From Chloroflexota bacterium (GTDB lineage: Bacteria; Chloroflexota; FW602-bin22; JAMCYS01), in assembly GCA_021847625.1 (NCBI GenBank), contig JAJZQK010000061.1, positions 1 through 10,444 of the forward strand: DNA of 10,444 nucleotides, read 5' to 3'. Positions 1 through 6,815 of the stretch are shown in pieces (positions within the stretch are counted from its first letter, which is position 1; each line of letters starts with the position of its first letter). A program made the translations under genes and the position numbers. The notes below the pieces were generated by a model. It saw nothing but the letters and a program-made list of their open reading frames with translations, was not told the DNA's origin and made no database searches.

Positions 1-1713
1 TGCTTGGGGCGTGAGCGGGTAGAAGTCCTGCTTCAGCAGGTGCCGGAATTCCTTGTAGGATCGCACGAGGTTGGCCACCCGCACCGTCAACTCTGGCGAC
101 CAGGAAGCAATATCCCCGTTGATCGATAGCGCTCCGGCCATTCGGCTGATGATGACGGCGTCGCTAATTGGGGCATCACCCGCGCCCGGAGTTGTTGCGA
201 CAGTGCAGTTGAGCAGATGGCCCGGGAGGAATCGATTCGCGCCTAACTGCATGAATCGACAGATCGTCCTGCCCTCGGTGTAGTCCGAGATGAAGACCAG
301 ATGTGCGCGGCGGAGGTAGCCGAGGTCAATTCGCCTGCCGCCACTAGCGCAGTCATCGATAGTGCAGTTAGGGAAGTCATGCCTAAGGGCATCCAGCAGT
401 GTGTACAGTCCAGCGACGTGTTGAAACTGGATCTTCCCCGTCGGGTCGAGCTTCTTCCAGTAGGGGGCAGGGCCAAGGTTGTAGTCAAGGCGTACCCTAT
501 CGGCAGATAGGCGACGGAGCCAACCTCCAATGGTATTGATCGCGTAGTCCTGGGCCTCCCTTATCCCCAAGTTCAGGTGGAGGTTCTCGCTTCCTATATC
601 AATTAACCAATCCGGATGCTGACGAGCAAGGTCGGAGTTCCGGTTAGCATCCTCTATGTCAAACCACAGTCCAAACCTCAATCCTTTGCCTCGGACGTAG
701 TCGGCGAAGGACTCCAGACCGTTGGGGAACCGCTGGGGGTCGGCGCGATCCCAGTTGCCAACCCCACTTTTGTACTCGCCACCGCGGGCCGTACCCACAT
801 TCCAGGCACCGCCGAGCAAGTATTCCTCAACGCCCAGTTCCGCGGCGCGGTCGACCTGTTTGCGGAGCAGGGCCTCGTCATAGTCCGTTCCGATCCAGAA
901 CCAGTGGCAGTAGTTGGTGAGCGGAAGTGGACGATCGTCCGCGAGCGGAGGGCAGATTCTTTCGTTGACGTACCGGCGGCAGGCATTCGAGCCGTCGTCC
1001 TGATCTCCCCTGAAGCCTATGATGTGGACGGTTGGCAGCGCGAGGGTCTCGCCCGGATCCAGTATGATGCCCTCCACAGGTATCCCGGCTTCCAGAATGA
1101 AGTCCGGGGCCATGGTCACCTGGGTAGTGCGAACGCATCTAAGCTGTTGATACCATTTTCCCGACCATTCGAGAGCCACAACCAGGCCAGCGTTCACCGG
1201 GTCGCCCAATGTCATCTGCAGGAACGGCAACCAGGTGCCGGAGGAACGGCCATCCGGAGCCGATTCCACACGGAAGGAGTCAGGCGCGATGGAAGTACGA
1301 CGCAGCATGACGTCGTTCACGCGGTAGGCGCTGGGTGGGTAGTAGTACTCCATTGATCCTCCCCCCACCCCTCTCAATCTGGTGACCTCCTGCGACAGCT
1401 CCGGCCACAATAGCACCAATGGCTTGATTGCGGAGAGTGGGATCGAAGGGGACGAGTTGTGATTGGTCAGGTTGACCTGAAGCCTCACGGCTGTCCGCTC
1501 AAAATCCTGTTCTACCGTCACCTCGGCGTCCAGACCCGTGTTGTGAACTGCATGCCAAACAACTCTGCCACGTCGTCGTTCTGGAGCGCCGAGTGACTCC
1601 CATTCAAGTACTTGTTGGCCGTGCTCCACTTGCCAACCTGGCCCATCACCCAGGTGGCGGCACAGCTCACTTGGTAGGACTTCGTCGATAGCCTGACGGA
1701 ACACGTTAGTCAT
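1..1713 (-). CDS. GH36-type alpha-galactosidase, C-terminus beyond left window edge
   Basis: An uninterrupted 571-codon frame starts at ATG 1713 and is still open at base 1, so the gene is partial only because of the window edge. The N-terminal ~260 residues fit the beta-sandwich domain of GH36 enzymes, with many W and Y residues and a GSMEYYYPPSAY stretch. The TIM barrel begins near Asn267. The presumed nucleophile is Asp410 in RLDYN and the presumed acid/base is Asp477 in SDYT. Their 67-residue spacing and the intervening DDCASGGRRIDLG (about 453-465) are characteristic of GH36. The family hydrolyses terminal alpha-1,6-linked galactose, as in raffinose-type oligosaccharides, although relatives act on other alpha-galactosides or N-acetylgalactosaminides. 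No signal peptide is seen, so it is probably cytoplasmic. A GAGAGGG Shine-Dalgarno lies 11 nt before the ATG. It lies 104 bp downstream of a co-directional FCD regulator and is probably co-transcribed with it. Family is confident; exact substrate is not. Confidence 0.88.
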   Translation of the reverse strand, partial: MTNVFRQAIDEVLPSELCRHLGDGPGWQVEHGQQVLEWESLGAPERRRGRVVWHAVHNTGLDAEVTVEQDFERTAVRLQVNLTNHNSSPSIPLSAIKPLVLLWPELSQEVTRLRGVGGGSMEYYYPPSAYRVNDVMLRRTSIAPDSFRVESAPDGRSSGTWLPFLQMTLGDPVNAGLVVALEWSGKWYQQLRCVRTTQVTMAPDFILEAGIPVEGIILDPGETLALPTVHIIGFRGDQDDGSNACRRYVNERICPPLADDRPLPLTNYCHWFWIGTDYDEALLRKQVDRAAELGVEEYLLGGAWNVGTARGGEYKSGVGNWDRADPQRFPNGLESFADYVRGKGLRFGLWFDIEDANRNSDLARQHPDWLIDIGSENLHLNLGIREAQDYAINTIGGWLRRLSADRVRLDYNLGPAPYWKKLDPTGKIQFQHVAGLYTLLDALRHDFPNCTIDDCASGGRRIDLGYLRRAHLVFISDYTEGRTICRFMQLGANRFLPGHLLNCTVATTPGAGDAPISDAVIISRMAGALSINGDIASWSPELTVRVANLVRSYKEFRHLLKQDFYPLTPQA

Positions 1714-1817
1714 ACTGTCTACATCCCTCTCTTCTACGGTTGGCCTTGTTGGCCGCTATGTCACTAGGCGACAATTGAAATCGGACTATTGGATTCTCCT
1801 GGTGGCAAGATGCGACT

Positions 1818-2588
1818 TCATGCTGACTCCCAGCCCTTGGCGCCTATCACGACCTCAACTATCCGTATCACCCGGTCAAGATGCGCCCGCATCGCCTTCG
1901 CCGCTTTCACCGGTTGTCCGCTGCTGACGGCGCGCACGATACCAGAGTGTTCCTGTGGGAGCGCGATGTGGGCAGCGTGCCTCAGTACTTGACTCTGCAG
2001 CTCGTACACCCTACTGTCCTCGAAGATCAGATTGAGGACGGCTAACGTCACGGTACTCTTGGCTGCGGCCGCCACCGCGAGGTGGATCGCGTTGTGCGTC
2101 TCCCGGAGGCTCTCGTGAAGTCCTGCCGACTCGGAGTGGTTACGCAGAGCACTCTCGAGCGCCTCTCTCTCGGCATCACCAGCGTTTAGAGCGGCAAGCC
2201 GAGCGGCTTCCGTCTCGATCGCTCTCCGCACTCGCAGGACATCCAGAAGTCGCTCGAGAGAGTTAGCGCGCATCGCTTTGATAAGATCGGATTCGAGTTG
2301 GCCCTGCCGCTTGGCCTCCTCAAGTTGAACCATTCTGGCTTGACCATAGTCGGTCAGTATTCGCGATCTCTTGGGGCCGACAGGCGCGGTGAGGCCCCGC
2401 GCATCCAGCTCTCTGAGTAGCCTCCCCGCAGTAGCCTCGCTCACAGAGAAGCCTTCCGATCGCAGAGCGTTCCTGATTCCCCAGCAACCGTTCACTGAGT
2501 CACTTGCCGCCAAAGCGCGCAAGACTACGAGCGTCTGAAGTTCATCTTCTGAATCCCGAGATCCAGAACGGGTTGTTTCCACAGCCAT
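1818..2588 (-). CDS. GntR-superfamily (FCD-domain) transcriptional regulator
   Basis: This is a 256-aa protein. The frame is open further upstream, but ATG 2588 is preferred because a GGAGG lies 8 nt before it and the upstream extension is low-complexity and Arg-rich. Residues ~15-85 form a winged helix-turn-helix; the segment SVSEATAGRLLRELDARGL (about 48-66) looks like the recognition region. Residues ~105-250 form an all-helical FCD ligand-binding domain of the FadR subfamily. His169, His214 and His236 occupy the usual metal-ligand positions, while the usual Asp four residues before the first His is replaced by His165. FCD regulators bind small organic acids or sugar acids and usually repress neighbouring catabolic genes. 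The gene is followed by the alpha-galactosidase on the same strand and preceded by a strong promoter with a palindrome at the start point, so local control and autoregulation are likely. The N-terminal winged helix is less canonical than classical GntR, so subfamily assignment is moderate. Confidence 0.85.
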   Translation of the reverse strand: MAVETTRSGSRDSEDELQTLVVLRALAASDSVNGCWGIRNALRSEGFSVSEATAGRLLRELDARGLTAPVGPKRSRILTDYGQARMVQLEEAKRQGQLESDLIKAMRANSLERLLDVLRVRRAIETEAARLAALNAGDAEREALESALRNHSESAGLHESLRETHNAIHLAVAAAAKSTVTLAVLNLIFEDSRVYELQSQVLRHAAHIALPQEHSGIVRAVSSGQPVKAAKAMRAHLDRVIRIVEVVIGAKGWESA

Positions 2589-2596
2589 GCACAGTG

Positions 2597-2601
2597 CCTC
2601 C
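2597..2601 (-). promoter_or_regulatory. Shine-Dalgarno fixing the regulator start
   Basis: GGAGG on the minus strand lies 8 nt upstream of ATG 2588. The longer reading frame beginning at 2732 has no comparable site and would add 48 unlikely residues, so this site decides the start. Confidence 0.75.
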
Positions 2602-2747
2602 GTGGCGCAATCTAAGCGCCTACTCCGTTCCCACAACAAGAGCGCATCACCAGATCGCCGGACTGCCGGTTTCTGCAGGCGAACCCAAGAACGCCGCCAA
2701 TAGTGGGTCTTTGGACTCAGACGCCAGGACAAAAGGAACTAACAGTA

Positions 2748-2763
2748 TCATCATCGATGATGA
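2748..2763. promoter_or_regulatory. Candidate operator: perfect 16-bp palindrome
   Basis: TCATCATCGATGATGA is a perfect inverted repeat centred between 2755 and 2756. It begins one base downstream of the predicted -10 hexamer, so it covers the expected transcription start of the regulator gene. Operators of GntR/FadR-type dimers are short palindromes often placed in this way. The inference is that this is the self-binding site of the FCD regulator at 1818-2588. It could instead be bound by another factor. No second copy is seen before the alpha-galactosidase gene. Confidence 0.5.
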
Positions 2764-2764
2764 C

Positions 2765-2794
2765 ATCGTACTTTGCCCATTCGCCGCCTGTCAA
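2765..2794 (-). promoter_or_regulatory. Sigma70-like promoter of the regulator-galactosidase unit
   Basis: On the minus strand there is a consensus -35 TTGACA (2794-2789), an 18-bp spacer and a -10 TACGAT (2770-2765). Transcription would start near 2758, giving a leader of about 170 nt before the regulator ATG. A hairpin with ATACCC/GGGTAT arms and a CGGCC loop abuts the -35. Confidence 0.6.
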
Positions 2795-2809
2795 TACCCG
2801 GCCGGGGTA

Positions 2810-3289
2810 TCAAATACAGCCCTGGCCCTCTAACGGCGCTCCTGGATTGCAGCCGATGCCCCAGGCGGCGAAAGCGTAGGCGTTCGGATCGTCCAGCGAG
2901 GCGAGCAGATGCTCCAGTCGCGCAGCCTCGGCGCCACCCTTGATCTTGGCCAGACGACCGCCCTCGAAGACCATGCGCACCGGCGTAGAGCGGTGGGCCA
3001 GCCGGAGGCACCACCACACTCGTGCATCAGTGGTGTATAGGAAGACGACATCGGCTTTCTGCATTGCCGCCAGCACGGAGGCGGGCGGCTCTTGAGGGCT
3101 GAGGCGGCGAGTAGGGATAACGGCCAAGACGGCCTCGTTGCCCCAGGCGAGCGCCTCCCCCACCAAGGTCTGGGCGACGGACTGGTCGCGCATGGTGTCG
3201 GTGACGACGAGCACGCGCTCGCCAGGCTGTAGGCACACGCAACAGGCGATGACGGTGCGGGCGCAGCGCTGTAGTTCGACTTGTTTCAC
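2810..3289 (-). pseudogene. M29-like aminopeptidase remnant, internal and C-terminal deletion
   Basis: A GTG start at 3289 follows AAGGAGG with a 6-nt gap, an excellent ribosome binding site. The 159-residue product matches two separate parts of M29-type (thermophilic metallopeptidase / leucyl aminopeptidase-like) proteins. Residues 1-90 carry the N-terminal part: RCARTVIACC, PGERVLVVTD, then PTRRLSPQEPP and ADVVF. Residues 102-150 carry a part from near the C-terminus: FEGGRLAKIKGG, then AWGIGCNPGA. Intact relatives are roughly twice this length or more and keep metal-binding residues in the missing middle and in the C-terminal segment that should follow NPGA. The junction is near residue 90-101. 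The protein as encoded cannot hold a complete active site. An IS5-family remnant lies 22 bp upstream of the start codon and separates it from its original promoter. Family recognition is by motif memory; the deletion is inferred from the abrupt join. Confidence 0.62.
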
Positions 3290-3366
3290 ACTTCTCCTCC
3301 TTGGTAAGTTAGAGACTATCCCAGATCTGGCATAGAGATTGCGCCTTCCGTGATAGGAGGCGCACG

Positions 3367-3945
3367 ATGATTGAAACGATGGGCGACGCTGCAGAGCCAA
3401 TGCGCAGAGCTGGACGGCGTTAACTGGGAATGGCAGGCGGCCGATGGGATGATGGGCAAGGCCCGTTTGGGGGGGACCTGGTTGGCCCGAACCCGACGGA
3501 CCGAGCGAAGAACGGCGTGAAGAAGAGTCTTCTGGTCGAAGCCGATGGTGGACCGCTGGCGGTGGTGGTAGCTGGGGCCAATGTCCACGACACGAAGCTG
3601 CTGGCTGCCACGTTCGATGCGATTGTAGTTGAGCGTCCGCAGCCCACCGAGGAGGAGCCCCAGAACCTGTGCCTGGACAAAGGCTACGACAATCCGACCG
3701 GTCACCAGGCCGTTGCGGACCATGGATACGTTCCGCACATCCGCCACATTGGTGAGGAGGCCATTCCCGAGGGCGCGAAGCGGTATCCAGCACGGCGCTG
3801 GGTGGTAGAGCGCACCCTGGCCTGGCTGAGCAAGTGCCGAGCGATCCTGATCCGCTGGGACAAGAAGGCATGCAACTACCTCGCCCTGTTGAAACTGGCC
3901 TGTGCCTCGTTGTGGTACCGACGACTTTGGCGACTGTCATTTTGA
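3367..3945 (+). pseudogene. IS5-family transposase, N-terminus deleted, two frames
   Basis: ATG 3367 has GGAGG 8 nt upstream and looks like the original start. After only a few bases the sequence jumps into the middle of the transposase in another frame, so about 100 N-terminal residues are missing. Frame 2 (from 3371) reads LKRWATLQSQ, then NWEWQAADGMMGKARLGG, up to a run of seven G. Frame 1 then continues with GPNPTDRAKNGVKKSLL, GANVHD and LCLDKGYD, and ends with RRWVVERT and a terminal NYLALLKLACA. Catalytic DDE candidates are the Asp of AADG, the Asp of GANVHD and the Glu of VVERT. The two-frame layout joined at a G run is typical of IS5 relatives that make transposase by -1 frameshifting. 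The catalytic core is intact but the DNA-binding N-terminus is lost. Confidence 0.78.
3469..3475 (+). other. Slippery heptamer G-GGG-GGG for -1 frameshift in IS5 transposase
   Basis: The upstream frame reads TTG GGG GGG ACC, so the seven G residues form an exact X-XXX-XXX heptamer in the zero frame. Slipping back by one continues as GGG GAC CTG GTT, the correct downstream transposase sequence. Either this is the ancestral programmed frameshift or a one-base change in the G run; the exact heptamer phase favours the former. Confidence 0.6.
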
Positions 3946-3963
3946 GATAGCTTCTTAGCCTAA

Positions 3964-4328
3964 GCCAACTGGTATCAATACCCTCCTCCAGGTAAAGGCC
4001 ATACGAATTAGAGCCGGCTGGACGGCACCCAGCATCCAGACCATCTTTCGCCTGCTGCTGGTGGCGCTTGCGCTGCTGGCCATCGGGAGCACTGGCTGCG
4101 CCGCAAGCGGCACCGCCGTCATACCAGGTCCTGCCAAGGCAAAGAGCGAACCCAGCCTGCGGCGTCACCGAGATTTGCCACTGCCTCAACGACCTGATCA
4201 CCGACATGCCACCGGAGTTCGTGCAGGCGTTCAAGGACGAGGGCTTCGAATGGGGTGGGGACTGGGCCGACCATCCCGACCCCATGCATTTCGAGTGGGC
4301 GGGCTGGCAAGCGGCGCTCGCTAAGTGA
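3964..4328 (+). pseudogene. Broken lipoprotein / M15 peptidase (VanY-like) gene remnant
   Basis: Two out-of-frame pieces lie side by side. From about 4040, one frame encodes a hydrophobic segment (IFRLLLVALALLAIGSTGC) ending in a lipobox-like S-T-G-C with Cys codon at 4097-4099. This is a bacterial lipoprotein signal peptide without a clear start codon. From about 4170, a frame one base further on gives DLITDMPPEFVQAF, then GFEWGGDW and DPMHFEW, and stops at 4328. That piece is the C-terminal end of M15-type D-Ala-D-Ala carboxypeptidases or L-Ala-D-Glu endopeptidases, whose MHFE His is a zinc ligand. The upstream SxHxxGxAxD zinc motif is absent. An exported cell-wall peptidase gene that lost its middle is the simplest reading; joining of two unrelated fragments is the alternative. 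The IS5 remnant ends only a few bases upstream. Confidence 0.55.
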
Positions 4329-4353
4329 GCCGTCCGTCCGTCCCCCGAGCTGC

Positions 4354-5334
4354 TCAGCGGGTGTAGCGGTCGTAGACGAGCCGCGATAACTTGGCGATGA
4401 CGTCCGTCGCCTCGCCCTCGTCCACCCCTACGCTGAACATGCAGATCACGTAGCGGACGCCCGGGGCGTCGACAATGCCCACGTCGTGCCTGGCTCCCGG
4501 CAGCTCGCCCGTCTTGTGGGCCACGATCGCCTCGGCCGGCAGCAGCGTCGGCAGGCGGTCGTTCTCCGTCTGCCGACGGAGCAGGGCCACCATCTGCTCG
4601 CTGGCCCGCGGGCTCACCAGCTGTCCGTTGGCCAGGGCGTCCAGGAAGGTCAGCATGTCGGCCGGCGTCGTTTGGAAGTACTCCTCGCCCATGCCTGTCC
4701 GCTCCATGCCAAGCTCTTCCGCCGCCTCCTCCGTCAGCCCCCAGCCGCCCGCGAGGCGCACCAGGGCGTAGGCAGCGTAGTTGCTGCTCACCGTGATCAT
4801 CGCCTCCAGGGCCTCGGACACCGTGACGGTCTCCCCCACGCACAGCCCCTCATCCGGCTCATCCTCGACGGCGTCCGCCGGGGTGATGGTAAGCGTATCG
4901 TCGGGGCTCAGGGCGCCGCTTTCCAGACGGCTGTATATCTCGTACATCACCAGCAGCTTGTAGATGCTCGCGGAGGGGAAGACCCGCTCCGCGTTGACGA
5001 GCACCGTCTGGCCGGTGGTCAGGTTGTGCAGGGCCAGCCCGTAGAGGCCCTCCTGATCGCCAAGGTAGTCGGCCAACTCCGCCTGGAGGTCCCGGGCGGC
5101 GACTGTCGTCGAGGTCACCCGGGAGGGCGAAGTTGCCACCGCCACCCCGGCCGAGGCAGTCGCCTGCCGTTGTTCGCCCGTCACGGTCGCCGCTCGGGTT
5201 TGCCAACCGACCATAACCCCAGGCGAAACAGGCTCATTTATCAACGCACCGGAAGCAAGGAATATAAGGGCGACGCTCTCCAGCAAGAGCGCGGCCACCA
5301 GCGCCATCGTATTGGCGTGGGCGGGTCTGCGCAT
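4354..5334 (-). CDS. Class A beta-lactamase-like serine hydrolase, exported
   Basis: This is a 326-aa protein starting at ATG 5334 with AAGGAG 5 nt upstream (5340-5345). Residues 9-30 are a hydrophobic signal or anchor segment. A Ser/Thr/Ala-rich linker follows to about 80, then the catalytic domain (about 85-322). Serine-hydrolase motifs are S123-I-Y-K126 (SxxK), S183-S-N185 (SxN) and K274-T-G276 (KTG). HDVGIV (283-288) follows as in class A beta-lactamases. Where true class A enzymes have the E166xxLN omega loop, this protein goes from ELGMERTGMGEEYF directly to QTTPADML, so the deacylating Glu is not evident. It may be a penicillin-binding or peptidoglycan-active enzyme, or a weak beta-lactamase; a resistance role should not be assumed. 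It acts outside the membrane. A complete IS sits 39 bp upstream and may have replaced or cut off its promoter. Confidence 0.85.
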   Translation of the reverse strand: MRRPAHANTMALVAALLLESVALIFLASGALINEPVSPGVMVGWQTRAATVTGEQRQATASAGVAVATSPSRVTSTTVAARDLQAELADYLGDQEGLYGLALHNLTTGQTVLVNAERVFPSASIYKLLVMYEIYSRLESGALSPDDTLTITPADAVEDEPDEGLCVGETVTVSEALEAMITVSSNYAAYALVRLAGGWGLTEEAAEELGMERTGMGEEYFQTTPADMLTFLDALANGQLVSPRASEQMVALLRRQTENDRLPTLLPAEAIVAHKTGELPGARHDVGIVDAPGVRYVICMFSVGVDEGEATDVIAKLSRLVYDRYTR

Positions 5335-5339
5335 GCAAT

Positions 5340-5345
5340 CTCCTT
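5340..5345 (-). promoter_or_regulatory. Ribosome binding site of the beta-lactamase-like gene
   Basis: AAGGAG on the minus strand, 5 nt before ATG 5334, supports that start. Only 28 bp of host sequence remain between it and the IS end, too short for a complete promoter, so transcription would have to come from a fused or IS-internal promoter. Confidence 0.6.
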
Positions 5346-5373
5346 GGAACGTAGTTGGAGGCGGATTAACCGC

Positions 5374-5425
5374 TGCCGATTCTCGTTAAGTCGTGTCGTG
5401 ATAGTCTCACAAAGTCGTGCCGCCC
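5374..5425. repeat. Left terminal inverted repeat of the IS
   Basis: This end pairs with 6775-6827 reversed. The best conserved blocks are the outer 11 bases (TGCCGATTCTC), TCGTG, AGTCTCAC and AAGTCGTGCC. AAGTCGTG occurs twice within this end (5388-5395 and 5412-5419), 24 bp apart, which suggests two transposase-binding sites. Confidence 0.82.
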
Positions 5426-5483
5426 CCTGGTCGCGGGGCCTGACACCTGCAGCCATTCCTCTACGAGGGTTCTTCAAGGGGGA

Positions 5484-6815
5484 ATGGCTATGGCGCGAAC
5501 GGCATTCCAGGATAGGGTTATGATCTTCCAGCTGGCACAGGCAGGCCATACAGATCGTCAGATCGCTGCCCTGGTCGGCTTCAGGCCGCGGACGGTGCGC
5601 AAGTGGCGCCGCCGGGGCCAGCAGCAGGGCGTCCGGGGATTGTCCTCCACCCTGGGGCGTCCCAAGAGCGGGCCCCTGGGGACCTACCCGCGGGCGATGA
5701 CGGGGGCCTTGGCGGCCTGGCGACGAGCCCACTCGGGCTGGGGGCCGAAGACGCTGCGGGCGGAGCTGGAGGGCTGCCCGGACTTCCAGCGGATGGCCCT
5801 GCCCGCCCTTTCCAGCATCGCCCGTTGGCTGAAGGCGGAGGGGCTCATCCGGCGCTACCAGCGGCATCGCGAGCTCCCCCAAGCCGAGCGGGGGGCGAGA
5901 GCCGCCCACGAGGAGTGGGGGATGGACGCCCGGGGTCCCGAGTCGGTGCCGGGGGTGGGCGTGGTCGCCCTGATCGACCTGAACGACCTCTTCAGCAAGG
6001 TGAAGCTCCTGAGCTACCCCTGCCTGCTGGGCCGGGAGCGGGCGACCCGCCACCCGACCACCGAGGACTACCAGCTGGCCCTGCGCCTGGCCTTCGCCGA
6101 CTGGGGGCTGCCCGACCGGCTGGCCGTGGACCGCGAGAGCGTCTTCTACGACAACACCACCAAGTCGCCCTTCCCCACCCGCCTGCACCTGTGGCTGCGG
6201 GCCCTCGGGGTCGGTCTGAGCTTCGGGCGCCCCGGCCGCCCCACCGACCAGGCCGCCACCGAGCGCAGCCACCAGACCTGGCAGCAGCAGGTGCTGGCCG
6301 GCCAGCGTTTCCCCGATTGGGATGCGCTGCATAGGGCCCTGGACCTGCGCAGGGACTTCCTGAACCGGCGCCTGCCCTGCTCCACGCTGGGCGACCTCCC
6401 GCCCCTGGTCGCCCACCCCGAGGCGCAGAGCCCGCGCCGTCCCTACCGGCCGGAATGGGAGGCCGAGTTGCTGGACCTCTCCCGGGTCTACGACTACCTC
6501 GGCCAGGGGCGCTGGTTCCGCCATGTGAACGGGAAGGGCACCTTCGGCCTCGGCACCGTCAACCAGACCGTCGGCGTGGCCTGGGCCAAACAGGAGGTGG
6601 ACGTCACCTTCGACCCCACCGAGCGCCGCCTGGTCTGCCGCTCCCTGGATGAGCGGCGGGAGAAGCGGATCGCCCTCAGGGGCGTGTCCGCGGCGACCCT
6701 GATGGGGGAGGCGGCCCCCCTCGCTCAGTTCGATCAGTTCCAACTACTCCTGCCCTTCTCCCCGTCCGAGTGGAGGGTGGCACGACTTCGTGAGACTCAG
6801 TATGTCACGATATAG
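5484..6815 (+). CDS. IS transposase with integrase (DDE) core
   Basis: This 443-aa protein cuts and joins the ends of its own element. An N-terminal helix-turn-helix (about 18-45) contains AGHTDRQIAALVGFRPRTVR. A second DNA-binding-like region (about 75-125) contains GWGPKTLRAEL and IARWLKAEGLIRR. The catalytic core follows with Asp148 in EWGMDARG, Asp216 in AVDRESVFYD and Glu260 in ATERSHQTW, a D-D-E set with 43 residues between the last two. A C-terminal extension (about 330-443) is longer than in minimal IS481 enzymes. Two starts are possible: ATG 5484 lies almost on top of the AAGGGGGA stretch (5476-5483), and ATG 5490, two codons later, has better spacing to it. The stop lies in the right inverted repeat. 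No frameshift or stop is seen, so the protein is probably functional. Confidence 0.88.
   Translation: MAMARTAFQDRVMIFQLAQAGHTDRQIAALVGFRPRTVRKWRRRGQQQGVRGLSSTLGRPKSGPLGTYPRAMTGALAAWRRAHSGWGPKTLRAELEGCPDFQRMALPALSSIARWLKAEGLIRRYQRHRELPQAERGARAAHEEWGMDARGPESVPGVGVVALIDLNDLFSKVKLLSYPCLLGRERATRHPTTEDYQLALRLAFADWGLPDRLAVDRESVFYDNTTKSPFPTRLHLWLRALGVGLSFGRPGRPTDQAATERSHQTWQQQVLAGQRFPDWDALHRALDLRRDFLNRRLPCSTLGDLPPLVAHPEAQSPRRPYRPEWEAELLDLSRVYDYLGQGRWFRHVNGKGTFGLGTVNQTVGVAWAKQEVDVTFDPTERRLVCRSLDERREKRIALRGVSAATLMGEAAPLAQFDQFQLLLPFSPSEWRVARLRETQYVTI

Larger units (their letters stand above)
3312..3954 (+). mobile_element. IS5-family element, internally deleted copy (643 bp)
   Basis: The left end reads GAGACTATCCCAGATC. 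The right end, read inward, is GAAGCTATCTCAAAAT, giving imperfect terminal inverted repeats. TTA is present immediately outside both ends (3309-3311 and 3955-3957), fitting a 3-bp target duplication as in some IS5 subgroups. Between them lies the C-terminal two-thirds of a DDE transposase. Full elements of this type are usually some 200 bp longer or more; the deletion removes the transposase N-terminus just after its start codon. It is probably immobile unless helped in trans. Confidence 0.75.

Noticed and set aside
616..1356. 246-residue plus-strand open frame
   Set aside because: Exact codon-for-codon antisense of the alpha-galactosidase frame, with no family resemblance.
2810..4843. 677-residue minus-strand open frame spanning from the aminopeptidase to within the beta-lactamase-like gene
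   Set aside because: Only its last 159 residues resemble a protein family. The rest is antisense to the IS5 transposase and M15 remnant and a wrong frame of the beta-lactamase-like gene.
5374..5480. Outward promoter from the IS left end toward the beta-lactamase-like gene
   Set aside because: Only a poor pair (TTGTGA, 17 bp, TTAACG) is present; too weak to list as a promoter.
4486..5523. 345-residue plus-strand open frame
   Set aside because: Antisense to the beta-lactamase-like gene and runs across an IS boundary into the transposase.
5241..6743. 500-residue minus-strand open frame opposite the IS transposase
   Set aside because: Low-complexity Gly/Pro/Gln-rich shadow of a GC-rich gene; the plus strand has clear catalytic motifs and matching IS ends.
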